From: Chryseobacterium sp. T16E-39
GTDB lineage: Bacteria > Bacteroidota > Bacteroidia > Flavobacteriales > Weeksellaceae
Assembly: GCF_002216065.1 (NCBI RefSeq)
Contig: NZ_CP022282.1
Location: 2,914,001-2,978,000 of the forward strand
Reading direction: 5' to 3'
Length of the DNA stretch: 64,000 bases
Positions 38,935-48,176 of the stretch are shown here, piece by piece. A program made the translations under genes and the position numbers. Under the pieces are notes generated by a model. That model was not told where the DNA came from. It did no database searches and saw nothing but the letters and a program-made list of their open reading frames with translations. Each line of letters begins with the position of its first letter. Within the stretch, counting starts at the first letter, position 1.

Positions 38935-41340
38935 ATGACAGAATTTGAAGATATTAGTTTAGAGGAAATGATTAACGATGGATTTGATATTGTAGCTGAG
39001 GAGATTAATCTTTCTGACTTTTCGGAAACTGATAAAAATTCCGAACAAAGAATATTTCCTATTCTTCCGGTAAGAAACATGGTTATGTTTCCTAATGTAG
39101 TAATCCCAATTACTGCAGGAAGAAAAGCATCTATACAACTGCTTGAAGAAGCTCAGAAAAATGGAGACTTTATTGGAATTGTAAGCCAGAAAAACTCTGA
39201 GTTGGAGCAGCCTACTGAAAAAGATCTTTACCAGACAGGAACCTTAGCCAAGATCATTAAGATCATTAAACTTCCTGAAGGAAACATTACCGCAATTACA
39301 AAAGGTTTTCACAGGTTTAAGGTAAAAAAATTCATTGAGAGCCAACCTTATTTCAAGGCAGAAATTTCTAAATTAAAAGATACAAAAGCCAAAAATGAAG
39401 ATGAGTATGAAGCATTATTAGATAATATTAAAGATCTAGCTTTAAAAATAATTGAACTGGATCCCAATATTCCTAATGCTGCTAATTTTGCAATAAAAAA
39501 CATCAACAACAATGATGATTTATTGAATTTCATCTGCACCAATGCCAATTTCCCTTCAGCCGACAAACAAAAATTACTTGAGGAAAAAAGCCTCATGGAA
39601 AGAGCTAAAAGCTGTTATGAAAAGATGCATGAGGATTATAGAAAGCTGGAGCTGAGAAATCAGATCCATCAGAAAACTTCAAAGGATCTTGACAAACAGC
39701 AAAGAGAGTATTTCCTTAACCAGCAGATCAGAACTATACAGGAAGAGCTTGGTGGCGGATCCGAAGGAGATGTTGAAGACTTAATCAATAAGGCAAAAGC
39801 CAAGAAATGGAGCAAAGAAGTTGAAGAACATTTCCAAAAGGAGATCAACAGACTTCAAAGACAAAACCCCAATTCCCCAGACTACAATGTTCAGAGAAAT
39901 TATCTTGATTTCTTTACTGATCTACCATGGGAAACTTATACGAAAGACCTTTTCGACATTGTTAAAGCTGAAAAAGTGCTTGAAAAAGCCCATTTTGGAT
40001 TAGAAGATATCAAGAAGAGAATTCTGGAACACATGGCTGTTTTGAAACTGAAAAACAACATGAAATCTCCAATTCTTCTTTTAGTGGGGCCTCCAGGAGT
40101 TGGAAAAACATCTTTAGGTAAATCTGTCGCTGATGCTTTGGGAAGAAAGTATGTAAGATTATCTTTAGGGGGACTTCATGATGAAAGCGAAATTCGCGGG
40201 CATCGAAAAACATATATTGGAGCAATGGCTGGAAGAATCCTTCAGTCTATTAAAAAATCAGGAACATCCAATCCGGTAATCGTATTAGATGAGATTGACA
40301 AAGTAGGGCAAGGCATCCATGGTGATCCAAGTTCTGCACTTTTAGAGGTTCTTGACCCTGAGCAGAATAATGCATTTTATGACAACTTTCTGGAAATGGG
40401 TTACGATTTGTCTAAAGTAATGTTTATTGCCACCGCTAATTCACTTTCAACGATACAAACCCCACTTCTTGACCGAATGGAGATCATTCAGATCGCAGGT
40501 TATACCATGGAAGAAAAAACTGAAATAGCGAAGAGACACCTCATCAAAAAGCAGCAGGAAGAAAATGGATTAAATCCTAAATCTTTCAAGCTTGGAAATC
40601 CTGAGCTCAAACACATCATTGAAGCTCACACTTCAGAAAGTGGCGTAAGAACATTAGAAAAGAGAATTGCATCAATTGCAAGATGGGTAGCACTACAAAC
40701 CGCCCTGCTTAAAGAATATGATCCGAAAATCTCTATTGAAAAAGTGGACGAGATCCTCGGAGTTCCAAGACCTAAAAGCTTATCTGAGATCACAGGTGTT
40801 CCTGGAGTAGTTACCGGACTGGCATGGACAAGTGTAGGGGGTGACATTCTATTTATTGAAAGTATTCTAAGTAACGGGAAAGGTACCCTTACCATGACTG
40901 GTAACCTTGGAACTGTAATGAAAGAATCAGCTACGATCGCTTTAGAATATATCAAGGCAAAGCATAGAGAGCTGGGAATTGATCAGGAAGATATTGAAAA
41001 GAAAAACATTCACGTTCACGTTCCTGAAGGGGCAACTCCAAAAGACGGCCCTTCGGCAGGGATTGCAATGCTTACATCAATGGTTTCTTCATTTAAGAAT
41101 AAGAAAGTTAAACCTCATCTGGCAATGACGGGAGAGATCACATTGAGAGGAAAAGTACTTCCGGTTGGAGGAATTAAAGAAAAGCTTCTGGCTGCAACGA
41201 GAGCAGGAATTAAAGATGTTATTCTTTGCGAAGCCAACAGAAAAGATGTTGAAGAAATTAAAAAAGATTACCTGAAAGACCTACAGGTCCACTACGTCAA
41301 TAGAATGGAAGATGTTGTAGACATTGCTATTGAAAAGTAA
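38935..41340 (+). CDS. lon: ATP-dependent protease Lon
   Basis: An 801-aa protease from the ATG at 38935; a TTG two codons upstream is not needed. The N-terminal substrate-binding domain begins around [14 protein letters not shown]. The AAA+ domain has Walker [10 protein letters not shown] and Walker [10 protein letters not shown]. The C-terminal protease domain has the Ser-Lys dyad S707 ([10 protein letters not shown]) and K750 ([10 protein letters not shown]). It degrades damaged and regulatory proteins in the cytoplasm. Unusual repeats lie upstream. Confidence 0.97.
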   Translation: MTEFEDISLEEMINDGFDIVAEEINLSDFSETDKNSEQRIFPILPVRNMVMFPNVVIPITAGRKASIQLLEEAQKNGDFIGIVSQKNSELEQPTEKDLYQTGTLAKIIKIIKLPEGNITAITKGFHRFKVKKFIESQPYFKAEISKLKDTKAKNEDEYEALLDNIKDLALKIIELDPNIPNAANFAIKNINNNDDLLNFICTNANFPSADKQKLLEEKSLMERAKSCYEKMHEDYRKLELRNQIHQKTSKDLDKQQREYFLNQQIRTIQEELGGGSEGDVEDLINKAKAKKWSKEVEEHFQKEINRLQRQNPNSPDYNVQRNYLDFFTDLPWETYTKDLFDIVKAEKVLEKAHFGLEDIKKRILEHMAVLKLKNNMKSPILLLVGPPGVGKTSLGKSVADALGRKYVRLSLGGLHDESEIRGHRKTYIGAMAGRILQSIKKSGTSNPVIVLDEIDKVGQGIHGDPSSALLEVLDPEQNNAFYDNFLEMGYDLSKVMFIATANSLSTIQTPLLDRMEIIQIAGYTMEEKTEIAKRHLIKKQQEENGLNPKSFKLGNPELKHIIEAHTSESGVRTLEKRIASIARWVALQTALLKEYDPKISIEKVDEILGVPRPKSLSEITGVPGVVTGLAWTSVGGDILFIESILSNGKGTLTMTGNLGTVMKESATIALEYIKAKHRELGIDQEDIEKKNIHVHVPEGATPKDGPSAGIAMLTSMVSSFKNKKVKPHLAMTGEITLRGKVLPVGGIKEKLLAATRAGIKDVILCEANRKDVEEIKKDYLKDLQVHYVNRMEDVVDIAIEK

Positions 41341-41360
41341 TCAATGACATATAATACTAT

Positions 41361-41390
41361 AAACACGCCTTATGGATAGGGCGTGTTTTT
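41361..41390 (+). terminator. First terminator after lon
   Basis: Stem AAACACGCC (41361-41369) with GGCGTGTTT (41380-41388), followed by T residues, 20 bases after the lon stop. Confidence 0.85.
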
Positions 41391-41495
41391 TATTGAAAAT
41401 CTTTCGCCCGGATCAGAACAACACAGATATTAATCACCTTTCTGAGTGCATTTGAATTGGCTGATACTATAAAAATAATTTAAGTTAACTAAATA

Positions 41496-41527
41496 AAAAC
41501 CCTTTAATTCAAAGGGTTTTATTATTT
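41496..41527 (+). terminator. Second terminator-like hairpin before the AI-2E-family gene
   Basis: A 10-bp stem AAAACCCTTT with AAAGGGTTTT around an AATTC loop, followed by ATTATTTTTA. It stands only about 20 bases before the next ATG, so it could also attenuate that gene. Confidence 0.65.
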
Positions 41528-41548
41528 TTATACTACAGATTATGAGTT

Positions 41549-42661
41549 ATGAATTTTTTTAAGCTTCCCTTTCTATTAAAACTAACCCTTGTCATTATTT
41601 CCATTATAGGTATAGGATACCTTTTAGAGCTGGGACAAAGCATTTTAGCCCCCTTTTTTCTTGCATTTCTAATGGCAATGTTATTTTTACCTTTTGCTAA
41701 TTTTTTAGAAAAAAAAATTAGATTTCCACGTTCGGTTTCTACGGTGATCTCTGTACTGTGTATGCTGGTCATCTTAGCAGGTTTGATATTTTTCTTTGGG
41801 TCTCAATTATCCAGCTTTACCAAAGATCTGCCCCATTTAAGAATGCAATTTGATACTGTTTTCAATGGTCTCCAGAATTGGGTATCTCATACTTTTAATG
41901 TTAAAATCCATGAACAATTAGACTATATTGATCAGGCATTAAACAAACTCCTGTCATCATCAGGAGTTATTCTAGGATTTACATTTGGAATATTTTCGAC
42001 AGGTTTAGGCTTTCTGATATTTTTCATTCTGTTTTTTATCTTCATTTTAAATTACAGAAGAATTTTAAACAACTTTATCGTTAATGTCTTTAGCGAAAAA
42101 CATAAAGCAAGCGTACAAGAGGTTGTATCTGAAGTCCGTGTAATGACTAAAAAGTACATTATCGGGCTTTGTATTCAGATCATTATTGTTTCCAGCCTTA
42201 CTTCAATTGTATTGGCCTCGTTAGGAGTAAAATATGCAATTCTTTTAGGGGTCTTAACAGGATTACTTAACGTTATTCCTTATTTAGGAATTTGTATTTC
42301 ACTTTTAATTTCATGTTTTATTGCTTTTGCAACTGCTACCCCTTCTACCTGTATTTATGTGATCATAGGTTATATTGGAGTACACGTAGTAGATGGAAAT
42401 ATTGTGCTTCCATTTGTTGTAGGTTCAAAAGTTAAGATCAATGCATTATTTTCTTTTATAGGAATTCTAGTAGGTGAACATCTGTGGGGAATTTCCGGAA
42501 TGTTTCTTTGTATACCGGCAATCGCTATTATCAAAATTATTTTTGAAAGAGTGGATGGTCTGAAACCTTGGGGAAAATTACTTGGAGAAGATCAAAAACC
42601 GCATAAAAAGAAAAAAAGTTATAAAATTTCGAAGAATATCACTTTAAAAGAAATGGATTAA
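41549..42661 (+). CDS. AI-2E-family transporter (PerM/UPF0118)
   Basis: A 370-aa membrane protein with the layout of the AI-2E/PerM family: paired N-terminal spans, a soluble segment around residues 90-140, and further spans with GVLTGLLNVIPYLG and the LVGEHLWGISGMFLCIPA motif. Family members export autoinducer-2 or other small molecules, or drive sodium exchange; the substrate here is unknown. The C-terminus is Lys-rich. It stands alone between lon and a small peptide gene. Confidence 0.85.
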   Translation: MNFFKLPFLLKLTLVIISIIGIGYLLELGQSILAPFFLAFLMAMLFLPFANFLEKKIRFPRSVSTVISVLCMLVILAGLIFFFGSQLSSFTKDLPHLRMQFDTVFNGLQNWVSHTFNVKIHEQLDYIDQALNKLLSSSGVILGFTFGIFSTGLGFLIFFILFFIFILNYRRILNNFIVNVFSEKHKASVQEVVSEVRVMTKKYIIGLCIQIIIVSSLTSIVLASLGVKYAILLGVLTGLLNVIPYLGICISLLISCFIAFATATPSTCIYVIIGYIGVHVVDGNIVLPFVVGSKVKINALFSFIGILVGEHLWGISGMFLCIPAIAIIKIIFERVDGLKPWGKLLGEDQKPHKKKKSYKISKNITLKEMD

Positions 42662-42672
42662 AACAAAAAAAT

Positions 42673-42696
42673 AAGCCCTCTGAATACAGAGGGCTT
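42673..42696. terminator. Bidirectional terminator
   Basis: A 10-bp stem AAGCCCTCTG with CAGAGGGCTT, AATA loop, and T/A-rich flanks. It separates the convergent AI-2E-family gene and the Cys-rich peptide gene. Confidence 0.88.
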
Positions 42697-42702
42697 TAAT
42701 TT

Positions 42703-42957
42703 TTATCCTATTGCACAAAGAGGGCTCATCCCATTTGGGCAAGATTGATTACAAGGGATATACGTATGACTATCCGGGCAATATCCAATATCAGTTCCCG
42801 GTCCCGGGTCACCTGGATTACCACCTCCAAGACATGGATCACCAGGAGGAATTTTGCATGGACATCCAATAGGACCAATATCACAAGGGCCAATTCCTAT
42901 TCCCCCTATAATTTCTTTTAGATCATTACGATTAAGTTTCTGACGATTTTTTAGCAT
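42703..42957 (-). CDS. Orphan GG-leader, cysteine-rich bacteriocin-like peptide
   Basis: An 84-aa peptide. The leader MLKNRQKLNRNDLKEIIGG has the Lys/Leu-rich pattern and Gly-Gly end seen in small secreted peptides of Chryseobacterium. The 65-residue core has eight Cys and many Pro and Gly (GPCDIGPIGCPCKIPPGDPC near its start, then PNGMSPLC near the end). No modification enzyme or exporter is adjacent. It could be exported by the C39 transporter encoded 19 kb away. Whether it is modified or disulfide-bonded is unknown. Confidence 0.72.
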   Translation of the reverse strand: MLKNRQKLNRNDLKEIIGGIGIGPCDIGPIGCPCKIPPGDPCLGGGNPGDPGPGTDIGYCPDSHTYIPCNQSCPNGMSPLCAIG

Positions 42958-42982
42958 AGAATTATTTATTTAATTTGTCTAA

Positions 42983-43010
42983 CAAATATATAAATTCAAA
43001 TAATAACAAA
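42983..43010 (-). promoter_or_regulatory. Promoter candidate of the orphan peptide gene
   Basis: TATATTTG on the minus strand at 42990-42983 (exact TAnnTTTG) and TTTG at 43010-43007, with a 16-base spacer. The peptide ATG follows 25 bases after the -7 box, so the gene appears to be its own unit. Confidence 0.5.
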
Positions 43011-43084
43011 CGAACATATTCACTCAAAACATATATTATATTTAATTTTTAGCTCAAATATATTTATTAACAATATTTTTGTTT

Positions 43085-43092
43085 TACATTTG
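43085..43092 (+). promoter_or_regulatory. -7 element of the DoxX-like gene
   Basis: TACATTTG, an exact TAnnTTTG box, 17 bases before the ATG at 43110. No -33 TTTG is evident at the usual distance. Confidence 0.45.
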
Positions 43093-43109
43093 ATGAAAAT
43101 CCATCAATC

Positions 43110-43487
43110 ATGAAAATAATAAAATTTATCATTTGTTTGCTTTTCGGGCTTATGTTTCTCAACGCCGGACTTGACAAATTTCTTCATTACAATCCAGTGC
43201 CAAAATTGACTGAAGCACAAATAAAATTATATTCTGCTTTTAATGAAATTGGCTGGGTACTGCCATTGGTAGGTACAGTAGAAATTGTTGGCGGGCTTCT
43301 TTTTATCTTTCCAAAAACAAGAGCCTTGGGTGCCATTGTTATTTTACCTGTAATGGTAGGTATTGTATTGCATAATGTTTACAGAGATCCTTCGTCAACA
43401 GGAATTACCATTTCCCTGATTCTTTTTCTGATCAACATTTGGATAATCGCCGACAACAGCAAAAAATACAAAGCTTTGGTAAGCTAA
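43110..43487 (+). CDS. DoxX-like membrane protein
   Basis: A 125-aa protein with four membrane spans (about 4-20, 50-68, 73-90 and 96-115). It opens with LMFLNAGLDKFLHY and continues with PLVGTVEIVGGLLFIFP, typical of the DoxX/DoxD-like family. Members are small inner-membrane proteins of mostly unknown role, some linked to redox or membrane stress. It is monocistronic, with a strong terminator. Confidence 0.8.
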   Translation: MKIIKFIICLLFGLMFLNAGLDKFLHYNPVPKLTEAQIKLYSAFNEIGWVLPLVGTVEIVGGLLFIFPKTRALGAIVILPVMVGIVLHNVYRDPSSTGITISLILFLINIWIIADNSKKYKALVS

Positions 43488-43519
43488 AAAAAAGACTGCA
43501 ATATCTTGCAGTCTTTTTT
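43488..43519. terminator. Bidirectional terminator
   Basis: Stem AAAAAAGACTGCAA with TTGCAGTCTTTTTT around a TATC loop, between the convergent DoxX-like and acyl-CoA dehydrogenase genes. Confidence 0.92.
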
Positions 43520-43521
43520 AT

Positions 43522-44880
43522 TTATACAAATGCGCTAAAGCCTGTAATCGACCGGCCTACGATCAGCGAATTGATTTCTTTTGTTCCTTCATATGAATAG
43601 ATCGCTTCGGCATCCGCCACTAACCTTGCAACGTCATATTCAAGTAAAATTCCATTTCCACCCATTACCTCCCGAGCCCTGGACACTACATCTCTGGTTC
43701 TCAATGTACAAAATACTTTGGCTAAAGAAGCATGCTCGTCTTTTAAAATTCCTTCATCTTGCATTTCAGACAATCTGAAAACCAATGTCTGCATGGCTGT
43801 AAGATTTGATAACATTTCTACCAGATGCCCTTGAATCATTTGAAATGAAGCAATAGGCTTTCCAAACTGTTCTCTTTTTCTCGTATAATCTAAAGCACTT
43901 TCGTATGCTCCCCTTGCACATCCCGTAGCCATCCATGCTACCCCTGCTCTTGTCATCCTTAATACTTTGCCTGTATCTTTAAAAGAGTTGGCATTTTGTA
44001 ATCTGTTCTCTTCTGTTATTAAACAATCTTTTAAGGTAATCAATCCATTCTGAACAATGCGAAGGGCCATTTTACCTTTAATTTTCTCTACAGAAAATCC
44101 CGGATTATCTTTTTCCACGATAAATCCTTTAACTTCTCCGCTATCAATATCTCTTGCCCAAATGATCACGAGGTCCGCGAATGTTGCATTTCCAATCCAT
44201 TTTTTCTCGCCATTTAAGATCCACCCCTCAGGAGTTTTCTTGCACGTCGCGGTTAATCCCCCGGCCGCTCCTGATCCAACCTCGGGTTCTGTTAATCCAA
44301 ATGCTCCTATTTTTTCAAATTTTTGCATTTGGGGAAGCCATTTTTGTTTTTGCTCCTCAGAACCGCAGATATAAATAGATCCCATTGCCAGTCCTGATTG
44401 CACTCCAAAAAAAGTAGCTATTGAAGCGTCAATTCTCGCCATCTCCATTGCAATAACGCCTTCCATTAAAAAAGGCATTCCGGGACAACCATATCCTTCG
44501 TAGGTTACTCCACAAATATTAAGTTTCTGGAATTTCGGAATCAGTTCAAAGGGAAATTCATCCCGCAACCAATAATGATTAACCAAAGGTTTTACTTCCT
44601 TTTCCATAAAGGCTCTTACTTTAAGCTGAATCTCCCTTTGCTCTGGAGTAAGGGTGTGATAGATATCGTAAAAATCACCATCAATGGGAGGAAGTTCTTT
44701 TTTCTTTCTGTCCGAGTCCAGCATTTTCATCAATCCCCCTAATTGTTTATCATCTAATTTTGAGAAATTCTGCATCAGCTTAGGAAGATCCACTTTTCTG
44801 GATATTGCACTTAATTGATCAAAATCTATTGATCTGAATAATTCTATTGCGTTTCTGATTTTGGAAAAAGTATTAGACAT
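43522..44880 (-). CDS. Acyl-CoA dehydrogenase family protein (glutaryl-CoA dehydrogenase-like)
   Basis: An FAD enzyme (452 aa) that oxidises acyl-CoA to enoyl-CoA. The N-terminal extension of about 65 residues is Lys-rich. The helical and beta domains follow with GLTEPEVGSGA for flavin binding, then the C-terminal helical bundle with RKREQFGKPIASFQ. The catalytic glutamate stands in YSYEGTKEIN (E431), the place used by glutaryl-CoA dehydrogenases. Whether it also decarboxylates is not certain. It is a single gene. Confidence 0.88.
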   Translation of the reverse strand: MSNTFSKIRNAIELFRSIDFDQLSAISRKVDLPKLMQNFSKLDDKQLGGLMKMLDSDRKKKELPPIDGDFYDIYHTLTPEQREIQLKVRAFMEKEVKPLVNHYWLRDEFPFELIPKFQKLNICGVTYEGYGCPGMPFLMEGVIAMEMARIDASIATFFGVQSGLAMGSIYICGSEEQKQKWLPQMQKFEKIGAFGLTEPEVGSGAAGGLTATCKKTPEGWILNGEKKWIGNATFADLVIIWARDIDSGEVKGFIVEKDNPGFSVEKIKGKMALRIVQNGLITLKDCLITEENRLQNANSFKDTGKVLRMTRAGVAWMATGCARGAYESALDYTRKREQFGKPIASFQMIQGHLVEMLSNLTAMQTLVFRLSEMQDEGILKDEHASLAKVFCTLRTRDVVSRAREVMGGNGILLEYDVARLVADAEAIYSYEGTKEINSLIVGRSITGFSAFV

Positions 44881-45085
44881 AGTTACTGTTGTGATTTAAT
44901 TTGTAAAAGATATACAAAAATCACTCCGAAATTTCGTTCCCTTAACAAATTACATTTTACAAATCAATGATTTACAGGTAATTAAATCTAATTTTTTATT
45001 TACAAAGTTTTTACCTGTGATTTTCAAACATTACAAGTGATTCCGTCTCAACTTTGGTCTTAGCAAAACATTAAAAATCAACATT

Positions 45086-45997
45086 ATGAAAACTACTTAC
45101 ACTACATTGTCATTATCCGCTATCCTTTTACTAAGTATTTATTCTTGTAAAAAAGGAGAAGCAACTGCTATTGACTATGAAGCTTCAGCAACTGCCGATT
45201 CAGCTTCCGTTATTGTTTCCGACAGTATTTCTTCTGCTGCAACAATGAATGTAAAAGACAAACAGTTCATTAAAACCGCCGATGTAAGTATGGAAGTGAA
45301 AGATGTTTACGAAGCAACAATTTCAATTGAGAAATCGGTTCAGGACTTAGGTGGATTTGTAGCACACAGTAATTTACACACTAATGTCATTTCAGAGGAC
45401 ACTTACAACACTTCTACTGAAAATGCAATGCTTGTCAAAAAATACCAAACCGAAAACAGAATGCAGGTACGTGTTCCCACAGCCAAACTGGGTGAACTGT
45501 TAACACTCATCAACAGCAAAAAACTTTTCCTGAATTCAAGATCTATCAATGCTGAAGATGTGACCTCAAATATAAAATATGCAGAACTTGAAGCTAAAAG
45601 AATTAAAAAAACAAGTGAAAACATTTCCCAACTCAAAACCAATAAAGACAAGGTGAAAATGGGTAATGATAATATGTCTGAAGAAAATTTACAACAACTT
45701 TCCAATCTCAATGTTACCGACAATATTAAATACAGCACCGTTGACATTTACATTAATGAACCCAAAATTCGTATTGCCGAAATCGCTGTTACCAATACAA
45801 GGAATATAGATAACAAATATAAATTCAATTTCATTTATGACGCCAAAAATGCTTTTGTAGAAGGATTTTATCTGATTCAGAAAATTGCAGTAGGATTGAT
45901 CACCATCTGGCCCGTTTTATTAATTGCAGCAGGAATCATTTATCTCATAAGAAAACGAAAATCATTTAAAAAACCAACACAACATATTTCAGAATAA
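45086..45997 (+). CDS. DUF4349-type lipoprotein
   Basis: A 303-aa protein with a lipobox (LLLSIYSC, Cys 21). A domain with KTADVSMEVKDVYEATISIE and GGFVAHSNLH is typical of DUF4349, a coiled coil follows around residues 160-205, and a membrane span lies near the C-terminus (IAVGLITIWPVLLIAAGIIY, then RKRK). Anchored at both ends, it may span the periplasm. Function is unknown. The 36-base repeat starts 15 bases after its stop. Confidence 0.85.
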   Translation: MKTTYTTLSLSAILLLSIYSCKKGEATAIDYEASATADSASVIVSDSISSAATMNVKDKQFIKTADVSMEVKDVYEATISIEKSVQDLGGFVAHSNLHTNVISEDTYNTSTENAMLVKKYQTENRMQVRVPTAKLGELLTLINSKKLFLNSRSINAEDVTSNIKYAELEAKRIKKTSENISQLKTNKDKVKMGNDNMSEENLQQLSNLNVTDNIKYSTVDIYINEPKIRIAEIAVTNTRNIDNKYKFNFIYDAKNAFVEGFYLIQKIAVGLITIWPVLLIAAGIIYLIRKRKSFKKPTQHISE

Positions 45998-46011
45998 CAA
46001 AATGCTATCCT

Positions 46012-46047
46012 AACCTTTCGGTTATCATCATAATTTTAGATTTTACA
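46012..46047 (+). repeat. 36-base direct repeat, left copy
   Basis: Matches 48035-48070 at 32 of 36 positions, with a core of 25 bases (46023-46047) that differs by one base. The two copies bracket the secreted beta-helix gene. No open frame or hairpin explains the similarity. Confidence 0.8.
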
Positions 46048-46067
46048 ACCCCCGAAAATCGGGGGTT
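46047..46067. terminator. Bidirectional terminator
   Basis: A 9-bp stem AACCCCCGA with TCGGGGGTT around AAA, between the convergent DUF4349 gene and the beta-helix gene. T-rich sequence stands on both sides. Confidence 0.85.
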
Positions 46068-46086
46068 ACATTTTCCATAATAGCCA

Positions 46087-47826
46087 TTATCTTTTGATAC
46101 TCACTTTTTTTGTCATTACAGAATTATTACTTTCTATCCTAACGAGATAAATACCTTCCTTCAGCTCTGATAGATCAATTGAAAATTGGTTTGCTAAAAA
46201 TTTGTATTTTTTTAATTCCTTTCCGTTTAAGTCGTAAACGCTAACAAGATTTGAATCTTTTCCAGATTCTAATTTAAAATTAAAAATACCGCTTGACGGA
46301 TTAGGAGAAACCGTTCCAAAATTTAAAATTTCATTTGTTTTAGTCCCTAATGTAGCAGTGTATTCACTTGCTCCCATGTCGATTATTGTATTTGAAATTC
46401 TACCAGATCCATAAAAATCCAATTCTCCTGCGGAAATGACAGTGGAAGGTTTCCCTTTATTGATACAAGGACTTGCTGCATTTAAGTGCAAATCAGGTAT
46501 TGTACTTGAAGGTGATACCAAATTTGGGTTGGCATAAATAGAATTTGCATCTTGACCTGTTGCTGTTTTATAAGCTGAAAACGAAGTATAAGTTGCCCCT
46601 TTCCACTTAATCATTACGCTATTTTGATTATTGTTTGGAGTATACCAACAATTATAATTAAATGTATTATTCGTTTGTGGATTAATCGGATCGACAGACA
46701 TTAAAACATTTTTCGAACTTGTATAAAAAATATTATTTTCGAAGATACAATTCGATGCTTTGGTCATGGTAATTTCTCCTACTCCCTTATTTGCTGTGTC
46801 GTTTTGAAAAAATGTATTATTTCTAATAACACAATTAATAACCTGCCCGGTAGTATCAGGATCAAATCCTCCTATTGAAAGACCTACTTCATTATTCTTG
46901 TATAATAAATTGTTTTTTACCGTAATTTGTTGAACCACCCCATCTTGCTCTGCACCAACCTCAATTCCATATCCATTCTGATAACTTCTATTTCTCTCTA
47001 CCACAATATTTCTTGCCCCATCAACATAAATCCCTGCAGAAGTCGCATATTTCGAAACATTATTATAACATTCATTATTAGTCACTACTCCATTTCTCGC
47101 CTCATCCAAAGATGCATTGGACGCTGTTCCCTCATGCCCCAATATATCAATTCCAATATTTGTATTATCGTGTACCACACAGTTTTTCACTGTAAATCCA
47201 TCCACATTTCCATTTACAGCTAATGCTTCACTATATCCTAAATAATTATCAAATACTTTACATCCGTCTATAGTAAGGTTGGTTATACCTCCATTTCTAC
47301 CATAAACAATAAGACCCTGAGCATTATCATTCTCAGTTACGGGTTTATTCTTATCGGCATTCCATTTGATATTTTTTATGGTGATATTTTTAAAAGTCAG
47401 ATCTGTTGATGAATTTGTTCCTGTAGTTTCAACAAGTATACCTTGTGCGTCGTTTACTGTTTTATTTTGAATCGTTAAATTTTTAAATTTTAAATAGCTT
47501 TTATTGGTAACGGTTAGCAAAGTAGAGCCTGAAGTCCCTGTACCATCAATGATAACATTATCATTTGAGTAATTTTTAAAGGTAATATAGTTCCCACTGG
47601 TTCCACTCACATTGATTACCACATTCTCGTTGTACGTACCCGCTTTAATATTGACAATACTATTCGGTGTAGCGCTATTGGCTGCTTTTTGTATTGTTTT
47701 CCAAGGTGCTGTAGCACTCCCGTTATTTGCATTATTTCCGGATGCTTTATCCACATAGTAGTTGACTTGGGAAAACCCCAGATTGTACACAAGTACTAAT
47801 ACTGTGATCAGAGTGATTTTTTTCAT
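46087..47826 (-). CDS. Secreted right-handed beta-helix protein with type IX sorting domain
   Basis: A 579-aa exported protein. A signal peptide (ITLITVLVLVYNLGFSQ) is followed by a DUF1565-like opening (YYVDKASGNNANNGS, PWKTIQKAAN), then many parallel beta-helix turns with Asn-rich coils, as in pectate-lyase-like and other polysaccharide-binding proteins. The last 75 residues form a type A C-terminal sorting domain (NPSSGIFNF, GIYLVRI, KKVSIKR) for the type IX system. It should be secreted or attached to the cell surface; the substrate is unknown. A 36-base repeat stands on each side. Confidence 0.88.
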   Translation of the reverse strand: MKKITLITVLVLVYNLGFSQVNYYVDKASGNNANNGSATAPWKTIQKAANSATPNSIVNIKAGTYNENVVINVSGTSGNYITFKNYSNDNVIIDGTGTSGSTLLTVTNKSYLKFKNLTIQNKTVNDAQGILVETTGTNSSTDLTFKNITIKNIKWNADKNKPVTENDNAQGLIVYGRNGGITNLTIDGCKVFDNYLGYSEALAVNGNVDGFTVKNCVVHDNTNIGIDILGHEGTASNASLDEARNGVVTNNECYNNVSKYATSAGIYVDGARNIVVERNRSYQNGYGIEVGAEQDGVVQQITVKNNLLYKNNEVGLSIGGFDPDTTGQVINCVIRNNTFFQNDTANKGVGEITMTKASNCIFENNIFYTSSKNVLMSVDPINPQTNNTFNYNCWYTPNNNQNSVMIKWKGATYTSFSAYKTATGQDANSIYANPNLVSPSSTIPDLHLNAASPCINKGKPSTVISAGELDFYGSGRISNTIIDMGASEYTATLGTKTNEILNFGTVSPNPSSGIFNFKLESGKDSNLVSVYDLNGKELKKYKFLANQFSIDLSELKEGIYLVRIESNNSVMTKKVSIKR

Positions 47827-47937
47827 TGTACGGTTATATTTTAGTGATGATTTATTTCACGATTTCATCTCTATTAATGACTTAATGAGTAATGTCAGAG
47901 AGGTATTTAATTGAATCGCATACGGTACGTAAGAGCA

Positions 47938-47966
47938 CAAAATTAGTATAAATATCTAAATCCCAA
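47938..47966 (-). promoter_or_regulatory. Promoter of the beta-helix gene
   Basis: Minus-strand TTG (47966-47964), 18 bases, TAATTTTG (47945-47938, exact). The leader would be about 105 bases. The rest of the stretch between this gene and pgi holds the right repeat copy and the pgi -7 box. Confidence 0.6.
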
Positions 47967-48034
47967 CCTATAACATATTAAAAATTAACAAAAAATAATC
48001 ACAATACCTAGCAGAACAATCGTCTACCCATTAT

Positions 48035-48070
48035 AACTTTTCGTCTATCATCATAATTTTATATTTTACA
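48035..48070 (+). repeat. 36-base direct repeat, right copy
   Basis: Second copy of the repeat at 46012-46047, same orientation, located between the beta-helix promoter and the pgi promoter. Confidence 0.8.
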
Positions 48071-48104
48071 GGGGTCAATTTTTCCCGGAGGTTTTATTTT
48101 TCCT

Positions 48105-48112
48105 TAAATTTG
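48105..48112 (+). promoter_or_regulatory. -7 element of the pgi-folD-queE promoter
   Basis: TAAATTTG, an exact TAnnTTTG box, 64 bases before the pgi ATG at 48177. No TTTG is seen at -33. Confidence 0.5.
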
Positions 48113-48176
48113 CATTTTAATTTCAAGATTCCATTAAGTTTATTGATTTTCAACCTTGAATTTTAACTTTGAATAT

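Noticed and set aside
45403..45747. A 114-aa minus-strand open frame inside the DUF4349 gene
   Set aside because: It is a reading-frame shadow of a conserved coding region; the gene's own coiled-coil codons explain it.
46012..48070. The 36-base repeats as a CRISPR array
   Set aside because: There are only two copies, 2 kb apart, with a protein gene between them and no spacers.
48156..48176. A longer pgi start at a TTG
   Set aside because: The ATG at 48177 gives the normal family N-terminus.
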